Assembly: GCA_035574275.1 (NCBI GenBank)
Contig: DATLYY010000046.1
Coordinates: 1 to 36,935 of the forward strand
Direction: 5' to 3'
DNA length: 36,935 nucleotides
Source of the DNA: Verrucomicrobiia bacterium
GTDB lineage: Bacteria > Zixibacteria > MSB-5A5 > DSPP01
A program made the translations under genes and the position numbers. The stretch's first letter is position 1. Every line of letters starts with the position of its first letter. This document shows positions 10,759 to 19,013 of the stretch, in pieces. Below the pieces are notes generated by a model, which saw only the letters and a program-made list of their open reading frames with translations, did no database searches and had not been told where the DNA came from.

Positions 10759-12117
10759 TCAGCGGCGGAGCAGGTTCTGGCTCAACATATTTTCCCAGTT
10801 TGGGTTTTGCTTTTCCCCCGGGACGGTGGAGTGCACAAGCTCGTAATTCCCCAACCCTCGCAAATCGGCAAAGACGAAAAGCCCCTGCTTGCCGGCCGCC
10901 AGGCGGGTGTACTCCCATTTCTGCCAGGGCAGATTATCCGGAGAGGCCGGGGACTGCTCGATATTGGCCGGTTCCCCGTACAGCATCAACACCCGGCCGC
11001 GGTCGGTCTGCCAGCCGTCCTGCGCCCCGGCGGAGCGGGAGAAGCGCTCCACTGATTTCGCGAAACGGCGGTAGGCCTCGAATTTGTACTCGTTTTCGGG
11101 GGTCTGGGGGGTGGGGTCGTGCTTTTGCCACCATTCATTGATGAAGTTCAACTGGCCCGTGCGGTTGGAGGCGCGGTAAATCTCCTTTTCCTGATTGGTC
11201 AAAAGAAAATGGGTGACCTTGGGAAAATAGTCCAGCTCCTCTTCCGCCACGGGGGGGCGGAGGGAGGGGGGGAAGAGCAGGAAGGTTTTGCTCTGGGAAG
11301 CGGCGGCGCCGGTGGCCGGGTCGCGGGCGGTAAGGAAAAGCGAGTAGATTCCCGGCGGGAGCATCGACAAATCCACGGAGGCGGAAAGGGCGGCCGGTTC
11401 TTCCTTGGGATGCTTGTGAAACCCCGAAGATTTAAGTGTGTCCCCGGCGGGACTTAGAATGGAATATTCCAGATCAAAATTTTTCAGTTCGGGGCGGGCC
11501 GGCGCCAGGCCGTACAGTTCGACATAAAAGTACAAGCGCGGGTCGTCCAAACTGTAGGTGGCGGGGGGGTTCGGCACAATCAGCCGGTCCCCTTTTTTGT
11601 ACAAGCTGGCCCCCGGCTGGCGTTTTCTGTCGGTTATCAAGCGGGCCAATTGAAGGGAACTGAAGCTCATCCCCTTCCGCAAATCCGGCACTTCGATTTC
11701 CAGCGTGTCCTGCCCCGCGCGGCCGCTTTTCATATCCCAGACCGAGAGGCGGGCTTTGTAGTTTCCCGGCGCGACCCAAAAGTCGAAAATTTCGGAAAGC
11801 TCGTTGGTGGTGTCGATCCGGGTCACCCGGAAGGCGGTGGTTTTTGACAGGGAATCGAGAGGTCGGCCCTCCGGGGTGAACAAATCGACATAAGCCAGCA
11901 CGTAGGCCAGATATTTTCCCGGCCCGCCGGTTTGACTGTCGGCCGGCGTCAGAGTCAGCTCCGTGGAGGAGAGAGCGTAGTAAATTTCCAACCGAATGGA
12001 GTCACCCTCGCGGAAACAGGCATAGTCCGTGACCACACTCAAGGGGGAATTTTGCTTTAGTGTATCCTGGGCCCAAAGCGCGGAAGGAAACAGCAAACAA
12101 AACAGCAGTTTTTTCAC
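10759..12117 (-). CDS. GWxTD domain secreted protein, copy 2
   Basis: A 452-aa exported protein. A short signal peptide (KKLLFCLLFPSALWAQ) starts at GTG 12117, five bases after the preceding gene ends. The open frame extends upstream to 12486, but that part only shadows the neighbouring gene. The middle is beta-rich, with segments such as 'APGNYKARLSVWD'. The C-terminal domain carries the name-giving GWQTD followed by RGRVLMLYGEP. GWxTD proteins are typical of Bacteroidetes/FCB and Acidobacteria lineages and their function is unknown. The gene is a diverged paralogue of the upstream neighbour, sharing the PGNYK, DPT..T.EN and GWxxD..G...YGEP blocks. The pair presumably shares a promoter. Confidence 0.82.
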   Translation of the reverse strand: MKKLLFCLLFPSALWAQDTLKQNSPLSVVTDYACFREGDSIRLEIYYALSSTELTLTPADSQTGGPGKYLAYVLAYVDLFTPEGRPLDSLSKTTAFRVTRIDTTNELSEIFDFWVAPGNYKARLSVWDMKSGRAGQDTLEIEVPDLRKGMSFSSLQLARLITDRKRQPGASLYKKGDRLIVPNPPATYSLDDPRLYFYVELYGLAPARPELKNFDLEYSILSPAGDTLKSSGFHKHPKEEPAALSASVDLSMLPPGIYSLFLTARDPATGAAASQSKTFLLFPPSLRPPVAEEELDYFPKVTHFLLTNQEKEIYRASNRTGQLNFINEWWQKHDPTPQTPENEYKFEAYRRFAKSVERFSRSAGAQDGWQTDRGRVLMLYGEPANIEQSPASPDNLPWQKWEYTRLAAGKQGLFVFADLRGLGNYELVHSTVPGEKQNPNWENMLSQNLLRR

Positions 12118-12121
12118 GGCG

Positions 12122-13504
12122 TCAGAACCTCCGCCCGTCGAAGGGAGGACGCAAAACCCAGCTGCCGTTGCCGGTGACATCTTCAAAGGAAAAGGCGCGG
12201 CGGAAGCTGAAGTAATACCAGGTCTGGGTGGAGTGTCCGGTCTGGCGGATGCGGGTGACATTGGAGGTATAGCGGTCCTCGTCTTCCGCCACGAAGGGAT
12301 TCGTGTTGCGCAGGCCGGACTGGTCCTCGTCCACTTGATCCGGCTCGCCGTAGCGGATGTAAATTTTTCCCATGTCCGACTTCCAGCCGGGGAGCCCCAT
12401 ATAGCTGAAATAGGCGTCCGCGAAGCGGACCCGCCGTTCGAACTCCTTTTTGGCCTCGTTTTCCCGGGTGGCCTGGGTCGGGTCACGATCCTTCCAAAAT
12501 TTGTCCCAGGCCTCCAGCCGCTTTTCCTTTGGGGTTTTTTCCAGCGGTTCCACGTCCGTTTCGCGGGAAAAATAGCGCAGGAGGTCCACCACGTCCTTGA
12601 AGTTGTAGACCAGCGCGGCCTCCCAGTTCCAGTTCATTTTGAATTCCGCCTCCTCTTTGGCCAGCTCTTTTTTCCCTTCCCGCACCGTCAGTTTAAGCCG
12701 GTAGTCGCCGGGGGGGAATTTGCCGACGGGAAGATTGGCGAAGACGGGGGTTTTGGCGGCGGTGAGATTAAGCGAATCGGTTTGCCTTGTCCACATCCCG
12801 TGGTGGCGCTGGGTAATTTCGTATTCCAAGCGGATGGCCCGGGGCTCCGGCTGTCTGGAATAAATCTCATAATAAAAATGCAGGAGCGAGTCCGGATCGC
12901 CAAAGGCGCGGGAGACGGAGGGGATGACCGTCCGGTTCTCTTTTTTGAAGAGGGGGAGGTTGGCCGAATCGGCAAAGGCGCCGATGAAAAGGGGGTTACT
13001 GACCGACACCTCTCCGCGGGTGAAGTCCGGCACGCCGGCTTTCCGCGTGGCGGAGGAGATTTCCTTGGAGTTGTTGTCCGTCAAATGAATTTTAATCTTG
13101 TAGTTACCCGGTTTTACAGAGAAATGGGCGGCGTTCAGCCGATAGCTTTCCAGACTCTGGGTTTGATCGTAGGTCGGGACTGCAAACTCCTCTGAGTTAT
13201 GTTTGGAGGCGACTTCCCGCCCGTTTTCACCTTCCAGACTTACCTCCACCTCGTAGGCGGCTTGGTACTCGCTTCCCTTTTTTACAAAACTGAAGCCAAC
13301 GTTGCGGAGTTTGTAATACACCTCCAGCCGGCTTTTCCCTTTGGCTGTATCGGCAAAAGCCGCAAAATCCACTTCGAACGGTGGGATTCCCACGCGGCTG
13401 TCCTTGGAGAGGGGGTTTTGGCCAAAGAGGTTGGCGGTGGCGAAGAGAACGGTCAGCGAGGCGGCAAAAAGCTTCATTAGTCGTTGGGAGGGGTAAAGTT
13501 CCAT
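12122..13504 (-). CDS. GWxTD domain secreted protein, copy 1
   Basis: A 460-aa exported protein with the signal peptide core KLFAASLTVLFATANLFGQ. The C-terminal domain holds GWKSD with MGKIYIRYGEP (the Thr of GWxTD is Ser here). The ATG at 13504 (MELYPSQRL...) is chosen because AAGGGTGGG lies directly upstream. A second ATG at 13477 (MKLFAAS) would give a more usual signal peptide but has no Shine-Dalgarno. The open frame continues to 13786, across a strong promoter, so the longer start is rejected. Its function is unknown. It is arranged in tandem with a paralogue and divergent from the dockerin-type gene. Confidence 0.8.
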   Translation of the reverse strand: MELYPSQRLMKLFAASLTVLFATANLFGQNPLSKDSRVGIPPFEVDFAAFADTAKGKSRLEVYYKLRNVGFSFVKKGSEYQAAYEVEVSLEGENGREVASKHNSEEFAVPTYDQTQSLESYRLNAAHFSVKPGNYKIKIHLTDNNSKEISSATRKAGVPDFTRGEVSVSNPLFIGAFADSANLPLFKKENRTVIPSVSRAFGDPDSLLHFYYEIYSRQPEPRAIRLEYEITQRHHGMWTRQTDSLNLTAAKTPVFANLPVGKFPPGDYRLKLTVREGKKELAKEEAEFKMNWNWEAALVYNFKDVVDLLRYFSRETDVEPLEKTPKEKRLEAWDKFWKDRDPTQATRENEAKKEFERRVRFADAYFSYMGLPGWKSDMGKIYIRYGEPDQVDEDQSGLRNTNPFVAEDEDRYTSNVTRIRQTGHSTQTWYYFSFRRAFSFEDVTGNGSWVLRPPFDGRRF

Positions 13505-13519
13505 CCCACCCTTGCATTT

Positions 13520-13549
13520 ATTATACGATAACAGGTTGCTGATTGACAA
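13520..13549 (-). promoter_or_regulatory. Sigma70-type promoter of the GWxTD pair
   Basis: On the minus strand TTGTCA (13549-13544) and a perfect TATAAT (13525-13520) are 18 bases apart. The predicted transcription start is near 13513, only about nine bases before the ATG at 13504. The leader is almost absent, though it would still contain part of AAGGGTGGG. Confidence 0.7.
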
Positions 13550-13604
13550 CAGGTTTTTGCAGAGAGAAACGTCGATAATTAGGCAATTTGAGCTTCCGGC
13601 ATTG

Positions 13605-13610
13605 TATATT
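13605..13610 (+). promoter_or_regulatory. Possible -10 element of the Asp-box/dockerin gene
   Basis: TATATT precedes the ATG at 13634 by 23 bases, with AAGGGA at 13617-13622 in between. No good -35 hexamer is seen at the right distance, so this is a weak call in the 129-base divergent intergenic region. Confidence 0.3.
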
Positions 13611-13633
13611 ACAGCCAAGGGAATACTTATCCG

Positions 13634-15040
13634 ATGCGCATAAACGTAATCTGGCCGCTTATTGTGATGGGTGCAGTATTTCTTTTGAGCGGGGGCGCTT
13701 TTGCCCAATCCAATATTTACACCTTCCCCGGGCCTGATGTGGATTTGGGGCAAAGCAGCCGCGTTCGGGTGGTATCTGGGGGGCATTACATTGGCGGCCG
13801 GGGAGACACGGTTTATGTTCTAAGGCAACTTGGCCATACCTATTGCCACAAGTCCACGGATGGCGGCAAAACCTTCAATTCAGGAGTTCAAGTGAATTCA
13901 ACTGCTGGAGCTGTGAACGCAAGCTTGAAAGTCGATACAGCCGGAATTGTTTATGTGGCCTATCAGGACGAGTTCGCGGATATTCGATTTACCAAATCCA
14001 CTGACGGCGGACAAACCTTCACTCCTGCAATCAAAGTGAATGATGATACCATTCCTCAAACTGGGCAGGAAAAACCAGCAATAGCAGTTAATAATAAAGG
14101 TCAAATATTCATTGCTTGGCGGGACCAGCGAACTGATCCCGGCCAACCGCACAAAGCGGTGTTTGCAACCGCAAGTTATAATGGTGGACTTACTTTCACG
14201 TCGAACATACAGGTTAATGATAGCACACAGCCTATGGGAGGTGGTATTGATATTGGAGTCGACAGTAGTTGTCGCGTCTATGTGGCTTGGGATCCCTATA
14301 GCGGACCACTTTTTATGAGCAGGAGTGATGATTCTGCTAATACTTTTTATTTACGCACGGCAGTAAGCGATGGTGTTTTGTATCCGAGTATTGCCGTTAG
14401 TACGATGTCTATCGGTGTAATTTGGGAAGATGTTCGAATAGTTAATGATATCTTTCAACAAACATTGCGTTTTTCAGTAAGCAGTGATCTTGGTCAGATG
14501 TTTTCATCTAGTATTGTTGTTGACAGTTCGGGTCAACCTCAAAACCCATCATTGGCTTGGGCAAACAATATCTTTTACACGGCATGGCGAGCTACGCATC
14601 GCCGAACACCCGGCGGTCCTTATTTCGACCATATTTGGTTTTCCTATAGCCGCGACAGCGGTCAAACTTTTGTGCCGTTTGTGGACGCTATCCCGGATGA
14701 TACAAACTTTGTTGTCCACGAGTCCCCTTCAATTTGGGTCAACGAAACGGAGAAAGTTTTTGTGGCTTGGATTGACAGCCGATGGGATCCTTTTGATCAA
14801 TCCCTTTGGCATCTTTTTGTGTCGGTAGGCACGCCCCACCCTGCAAAGGGAGATCTGAACTTTGATGGGATTATAAATATGGTGGATATAGTGCTTGAAC
14901 TTAACACGGTCTTTCTTGGCGAGCCGTTTCCGGCGCCCCCTCACCGGGCGGACGGCAACTGCGACGGACAGGTAACCCCTGCGGATATGGTTATACTGTT
15001 AAATCGATGGTATCGTGATATACCGTTTCCTTGCGACTAA
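13634..15040 (+). CDS. Secreted six-Asp-box propeller with dockerin-like C-terminus
   Basis: A 468-aa exported protein with a signal peptide ending near AFAQ (residue 25). Six Asp-box motifs (S-x-D-x-G-x-T-F type) are spaced 48-59 residues apart: 74-81, 122-129, 181-188, 231-238, 283-290 and 339-346. This fits a sialidase/BNR-type six-bladed beta-propeller. The C-terminus (406-468) has two Ca-binding dockerin-like repeats, GDLNFDG... and ADGNCDG..., each followed by a helix with conserved D and LN. In non-cellulosomal bacteria such modules are common on cell-surface proteins. No catalytic sialidase Arg triad could be assigned, so enzyme activity is not claimed. The DNA is visibly more A+T-rich than its neighbours (line 14341-14400 is 25 G+C in 60). 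Confidence 0.8.
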   Translation: MRINVIWPLIVMGAVFLLSGGAFAQSNIYTFPGPDVDLGQSSRVRVVSGGHYIGGRGDTVYVLRQLGHTYCHKSTDGGKTFNSGVQVNSTAGAVNASLKVDTAGIVYVAYQDEFADIRFTKSTDGGQTFTPAIKVNDDTIPQTGQEKPAIAVNNKGQIFIAWRDQRTDPGQPHKAVFATASYNGGLTFTSNIQVNDSTQPMGGGIDIGVDSSCRVYVAWDPYSGPLFMSRSDDSANTFYLRTAVSDGVLYPSIAVSTMSIGVIWEDVRIVNDIFQQTLRFSVSSDLGQMFSSSIVVDSSGQPQNPSLAWANNIFYTAWRATHRRTPGGPYFDHIWFSYSRDSGQTFVPFVDAIPDDTNFVVHESPSIWVNETEKVFVAWIDSRWDPFDQSLWHLFVSVGTPHPAKGDLNFDGIINMVDIVLELNTVFLGEPFPAPPHRADGNCDGQVTPADMVILLNRWYRDIPFPCD

Positions 15041-15104
15041 ACCAAATTTTTCCAAGGCCTTGTAATTCTTCAAGATAAAGTTACCCTTCAGGGGCTTAAA
15101 TTAT

Positions 15105-15133
15105 TTGACGAAAATAGGAATGGGTGTTACATT
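15105..15133 (+). promoter_or_regulatory. ftsK: Promoter upstream of ftsK
   Basis: TTGACG (15105-15110), a 17-base spacer and TACATT (15128-15133) form a sigma70-like promoter about 60 bases before the ftsK ATG. A second, perfect TATAAT (15189-15194) ends four bases before the ATG without a clear -35, and could serve a leaderless transcript. The 158 bases between the two genes hold no clear terminator for the preceding gene. Confidence 0.5.
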
Positions 15134-15198
15134 TGGCAGTGAATGGGGATGGCTCGATGTCTATTCGTCTATCACTTGTTTAGCCCCGTATAATATTT

Positions 15199-17616
15199 AT
15201 GGCCGAAAAAAGCAAAAAAGGATTCTTCAAAAAAACCAAGGATAACAGCGCCAAAATCGGGCGCATCTTTCGCCCGTTTTTCCGCTGGGAAGTGGCCGGG
15301 CTTTTGGGGGTTTTCTTTGGGCTTTTGCTTTTAATTTCGCTCGTTACCTACGACAGCTCGGATAACGAAAAGCTTTCCCGCTTCTCTTTCGGGGCGCTTT
15401 TTCACCCCAAGGAAGTGCTGACGGCCAACAAGGCGGGGATTCTGGGGGCGTGGCTGGCGTACAACTTCTACGCGCAGAGTGGATTTTTCGCCATAGTTCT
15501 CGGGCTTTTCGCACTTGTTTTTGGCAGCCAGCTTTTTTTGAAGAAAAACTGGAGTCGGTTATACCTCAAGGCGGCGCCGTTCGTCATCTATTACGTGCTT
15601 TTTGCCGTCATCGTGGATGCGGTTCTGCATCAGGAACTTTATCAATTTGACGGGGAGCCGACTTTTGGCGGGGCCTTTTCCTTTGGCATCGCCTCGTTCC
15701 TAATGGCGTTGATCGGACAGGTGGGGGCGGTGGTTTTGCTTTTGGCATTGGCCCTGGCTTTGGTTGTTTTGTTCAAGCCGGAGCTTTTGAAGATGAAATT
15801 CAAAAAGCCGGAAATCCCCTCGGTGAGGTTTCCAACCGCCAAGCCGAAGGAAGAGGCAAATTTGGCGATGGCGGCAGAGCGTCCAATTCGAGGGGCCGTG
15901 GCGGTAAAAAAAGAGTCGAGTTGGAAAAAGTTCTGGAACACGTTCAGGGATTTCGGCAAGGTGGAGATAGAAGGAGCTCGCCAAGCGGAGGTTTCCCGAA
16001 CGGGCAAAGCCGGGGCGGCGGTACTGGCTCCAGAAGTCGCTGAATCGGAAGAAGTAGTTGTGCCGCCGAAGAAAAAAGTGGGCGGGGCCGTGCCGGTGCA
16101 GCAGGAGAGTTTTTTCAAAGAACTTTCCGACACGCTTAAAATCGTCAAGACGCCGGATCCGGATTTGGGGAAATATGAGTATCCATCTTTGGCGCTTTTG
16201 GCCGACCCGCCGCAGGGGCAGCGGGGCATCACTCGGGAAGAAATAGGGCGGCTTTCGGATACTTTGGAAAAGACCCTAGCCACCTTCGGCGTGGCAATCG
16301 AAGATCAGATTGAAGCCCATCCGGGGCCGATTATCACCCGTTTTGAGTTCAAACCGGCGGCGGGGGTTAAAATCAACCAAATCGTCTCGCTGGCGGATGA
16401 TTTGGCCCTGGCTTTGCAGGCCAAGCGGATTCGGGTGGTCGCTCCCATCCCCGGCAAGGCGGCGGTGGGGATCGAGGTTCCCAATCCGAACCCCCAAACG
16501 GTTTATTTGAAGGAGATTTTGGCCTCGGGCGCTTTTGCCGATGAGGGGATGCGGCTGCCGATGGCTCTGGGCAAGACCATCGGCGGGGAGGCCTTAACGT
16601 ATGATTTGGCCAAGATGCCGCATCTTTTAATCGCCGGCGCCACCGGAAGCGGAAAGTCGGTTTGCTTGAATGTACTCATTACCAGTTTGCTCTACCGCAA
16701 GCACCCGGCGGAGCTTAGGTTTATTTTCATCGACCCGAAAATGCTGGAGCTTTCGGTTTATGCCGGGATTCCGCACCTTGAACGGGCGGTGGTTACTTCG
16801 CCGCGCATTGCCGAGAAGGTTTTGGCGGATGCCGTCATCGAAATGGAGGAGCGGTACCGTGCCTTGGCGAAGGCCTCCGTTCGCAACATCGAGGATTACA
16901 ACAAGAAAAAGAAGGCGAACGAGCGGCTGCCGTATTTGGTCATCATTGTGGATGAGCTGGCGGATTTGATGATGTCGTCCGTCTCCACCCGAACCGAAAC
17001 TTTAATCACCCGGCTGGCGCAGATGGCGCGGGCGGTCGGCATCCATCTCGTTTTGGCCACGCAGCGCCCCTCCGTGGACGTCATCACCGGGCTTATCAAG
17101 GCGAATTTCTCCTCGCGCATCGCTTTTCAAGTCGCATCCAAGGTGGATTCCAGAACGATTCTGGATGCCAACGGTGCCGAGAAACTTTTGGGCTCCGGGG
17201 ACATGCTCTTTATGTACACCGGGCGGCCGGAGCCGGAGCGGATTCACGGGGCGTACATTTCCGGTTCCGAGACGGAGGAGCTGGTCGGCTTTTTGAAGGC
17301 GCAAAACTACGAGGTGCCGCCGATGGACAATTTTGCCGTCACGCCGGAAGCGGAGTTGGAAGAGGAGACCAACGACGACCGTCCGGATGATTTATTCCGC
17401 CAGGCGGTCGAGCTGGTCGTGCGCCACCGGCAGGGGTCGGTTTCGCTTCTGCAAAGGCGTTTAGGAGTCGGCTACCAGCGGGCGGCACGGCTCATCGACC
17501 AATTGGAGGCGGCGGGAATCGTGGGGCCGTACGACGGCTCCAAGGCGCGGGAGGTCTTGGTGGACAAGGATTATCTGGCGAAGCAGGGTTCGGCTCCGCT
17601 GCCGCCTGCGAATTGA
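15199..17616 (+). CDS. ftsK: DNA translocase FtsK
   Basis: FtsK/SpoIIIE-type ATP-driven DNA pump at the division septum, used in terminus segregation and dimer resolution. The 805-aa protein has an N-terminal membrane domain of about four helices (32-200). A short charged linker (about 200-330) follows, then the alpha/beta motor with Walker A GATGSGKS (480-487, Lys486) and Walker B VIIVDE (Asp585, Glu586). The C-terminal winged-helix gamma domain (about 733-795, GSVSLLQRRLGVGYQRA) reads KOPS sites. The linker contains two similar segments, GAVAVKKES..K and GAVPVQQES..K. No Shine-Dalgarno precedes the ATG. It heads an operon with lolA, a lytic transglycosylase, bamD and nadD. Confidence 0.97.
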   Translation: MAEKSKKGFFKKTKDNSAKIGRIFRPFFRWEVAGLLGVFFGLLLLISLVTYDSSDNEKLSRFSFGALFHPKEVLTANKAGILGAWLAYNFYAQSGFFAIVLGLFALVFGSQLFLKKNWSRLYLKAAPFVIYYVLFAVIVDAVLHQELYQFDGEPTFGGAFSFGIASFLMALIGQVGAVVLLLALALALVVLFKPELLKMKFKKPEIPSVRFPTAKPKEEANLAMAAERPIRGAVAVKKESSWKKFWNTFRDFGKVEIEGARQAEVSRTGKAGAAVLAPEVAESEEVVVPPKKKVGGAVPVQQESFFKELSDTLKIVKTPDPDLGKYEYPSLALLADPPQGQRGITREEIGRLSDTLEKTLATFGVAIEDQIEAHPGPIITRFEFKPAAGVKINQIVSLADDLALALQAKRIRVVAPIPGKAAVGIEVPNPNPQTVYLKEILASGAFADEGMRLPMALGKTIGGEALTYDLAKMPHLLIAGATGSGKSVCLNVLITSLLYRKHPAELRFIFIDPKMLELSVYAGIPHLERAVVTSPRIAEKVLADAVIEMEERYRALAKASVRNIEDYNKKKKANERLPYLVIIVDELADLMMSSVSTRTETLITRLAQMARAVGIHLVLATQRPSVDVITGLIKANFSSRIAFQVASKVDSRTILDANGAEKLLGSGDMLFMYTGRPEPERIHGAYISGSETEELVGFLKAQNYEVPPMDNFAVTPEAELEEETNDDRPDDLFRQAVELVVRHRQGSVSLLQRRLGVGYQRAARLIDQLEAAGIVGPYDGSKAREVLVDKDYLAKQGSAPLPPAN

Positions 17617-17617
17617 A

Positions 17618-18235
17618 ATGAGAAAGATTACTTTGTTCGCGTTCATTCTGGCCGTTTCTCCGGCCCTCGTTTTGGCCAACACGGCGGGGGAGTGGCTTTC
17701 CAAGCTGTACCAGCATTACAACGACGCCGAGCGGCTGTACGTCCGGTTTGAGCAAAAAACATTGCACACCGTTTTCAAAAAGTCGGACACCCACCGCGGG
17801 GAGTTCTGGGCGGACGAGCGCCGCTGGCGGCTTATTTTGCCCGGCCGGGTGGAGGTGTATGACGGGGCCTACTTGTGGGTCTACCGTCCCAATGAGAAGG
17901 AGGTTCAAAAGCAACGAACCGCCAAGGCGGAGATCCCGTTCCGTCCCAAGGAGGTGCTGGACAAATTGATGAAGGATTTTCGGGGAGAGGTCGTCAAGGA
18001 GAATTCCAGCACGGTCGTTCTCCGGCTTTCGCCCAAGGCGCGGGATTCCGGAAATCCCCCCCTGCTGCTTTCCTTTCATCCCAAAAGCTATCTCATCCAC
18101 ACGATGAGCTGGGAGGAGGCGGGGGATTCGGTCACCGTCAAGTTTTTGCGCACGGCGCGGAATTTGAAAATAAGCCCCAAGAAGTTTTCCTTCGAAGTGC
18201 CGGCCGGGGTGAAGGTGACCGACCTGACCCTTTAG
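17618..18235 (+). CDS. lolA: Outer-membrane lipoprotein carrier LolA
   Basis: LolA ferries lipoproteins across the periplasm from LolCDE to the outer membrane. The 205-aa product has a signal peptide (cleavage near VLANT, residue 20). Typical family features follow: 'YVRFEQKTLH', a GEFWADERRWR strand, 'YDGAYLWVYRPNEKEV' and a C-terminal FSFEVPAGVKV. Size and pattern match LolA well. It begins one base after the ftsK stop codon, an order (ftsK-lolA) also common in Proteobacteria. Its presence shows the organism has an outer membrane with lipoproteins. Confidence 0.88.
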   Translation: MRKITLFAFILAVSPALVLANTAGEWLSKLYQHYNDAERLYVRFEQKTLHTVFKKSDTHRGEFWADERRWRLILPGRVEVYDGAYLWVYRPNEKEVQKQRTAKAEIPFRPKEVLDKLMKDFRGEVVKENSSTVVLRLSPKARDSGNPPLLLSFHPKSYLIHTMSWEEAGDSVTVKFLRTARNLKISPKKFSFEVPAGVKVTDLTL

Positions 18236-18280
18236 TGAACGGACGGGCCGGGAGAGCCGACCTTATATAACGGAGAAGCG

Positions 18281-19012
18281 ATGCGAATCGGACGGATGAA
18301 GGACAGATTCGGGCAGACGGCGGAGCCGGTTTTTTCCGTACGTCCGGCTTTGCCCAAAAAGAAAAGACGGCGGAGTTTGCGGCTGCCGATGCCGGTTTTT
18401 CTTTTCGGGTTGGCGGTCTATTTACTGGAAACCGCGGCGCTTGGTTTTTTGATTTACGAACGGATCGGCCTGGAGCGGAAACTTTTAATCAACGAGGGGC
18501 GGATCCGGGAGCTGGAGATGCGGCTGGAGACCTTCCGCACGGTGAAGGAACTTTCCTCCGGCTTTTCGGAGGAGGAACAGGTGAAAATCGCCCAGGCGGT
18601 CTGGAACTGGTCGGAAAACCTCGAGGTCTCGCCGCTCTGGATTACCGCTTTGATCATGACCGAAAGCTCCTTCAAGAAGGGGGCCGTTTCCCACATGGGG
18701 GCGGTCGGTTTGATGCAGGTGAAACCCTCGGTGGCGTTCGGCATTATTTTGCGGCAACGGCTTTCCTGGGAGGCGCTGGAGCGTTTGCACGAGCCGGAAA
18801 CAAACATCAACCTGGGGGGGTATTACCTTTGGGAGCTGGGAAGACGGTTCGGGGATATTGATGCCACCCTTACGGCCTACAACTACGGAGAGGAGCAGGT
18901 GGCGCGCTGGATTTCCGCCGGGGTTCCCCTCCCCACTGATTTTTCCGGAAAAGTGAAGGCCCATTACCAACGGCTGGCTTTGCGCTATCCGGTTCTGGCG
19001 GCGGAAGGTTGA
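18281..19012 (+). CDS. Membrane-anchored lytic transglycosylase (SLT/GH23)
   Basis: A murein lytic transglycosylase that cleaves glycan strands. The 243-aa protein has a basic N-terminus (KKKRRRS, 26-32), one transmembrane helix (about 39-59), a short coiled-coil-like linker (62-85) and an SLT domain (about 100-235). The catalytic Glu is Glu128 in ALIMTESSF. GLMQVKP (143-149), 'ETNINLGGYYL' and AYNYG complete the domain signature. This topology places the domain in the periplasm, tethered to the inner membrane. GGAGA precedes the ATG by about six bases. It is followed after one base by bamD, in an operon for division and envelope growth. Confidence 0.9.
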   Translation: MRIGRMKDRFGQTAEPVFSVRPALPKKKRRRSLRLPMPVFLFGLAVYLLETAALGFLIYERIGLERKLLINEGRIRELEMRLETFRTVKELSSGFSEEEQVKIAQAVWNWSENLEVSPLWITALIMTESSFKKGAVSHMGAVGLMQVKPSVAFGIILRQRLSWEALERLHEPETNINLGGYYLWELGRRFGDIDATLTAYNYGEEQVARWISAGVPLPTDFSGKVKAHYQRLALRYPVLAAEG

Positions 19013-19013
19013 T

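Noticed and set aside
12029-13195. 388-codon plus-strand frame opposite the GWxTD genes
   Set aside because: Composition is typical of a shadow frame, and it spans the junction of two well-supported minus-strand genes.
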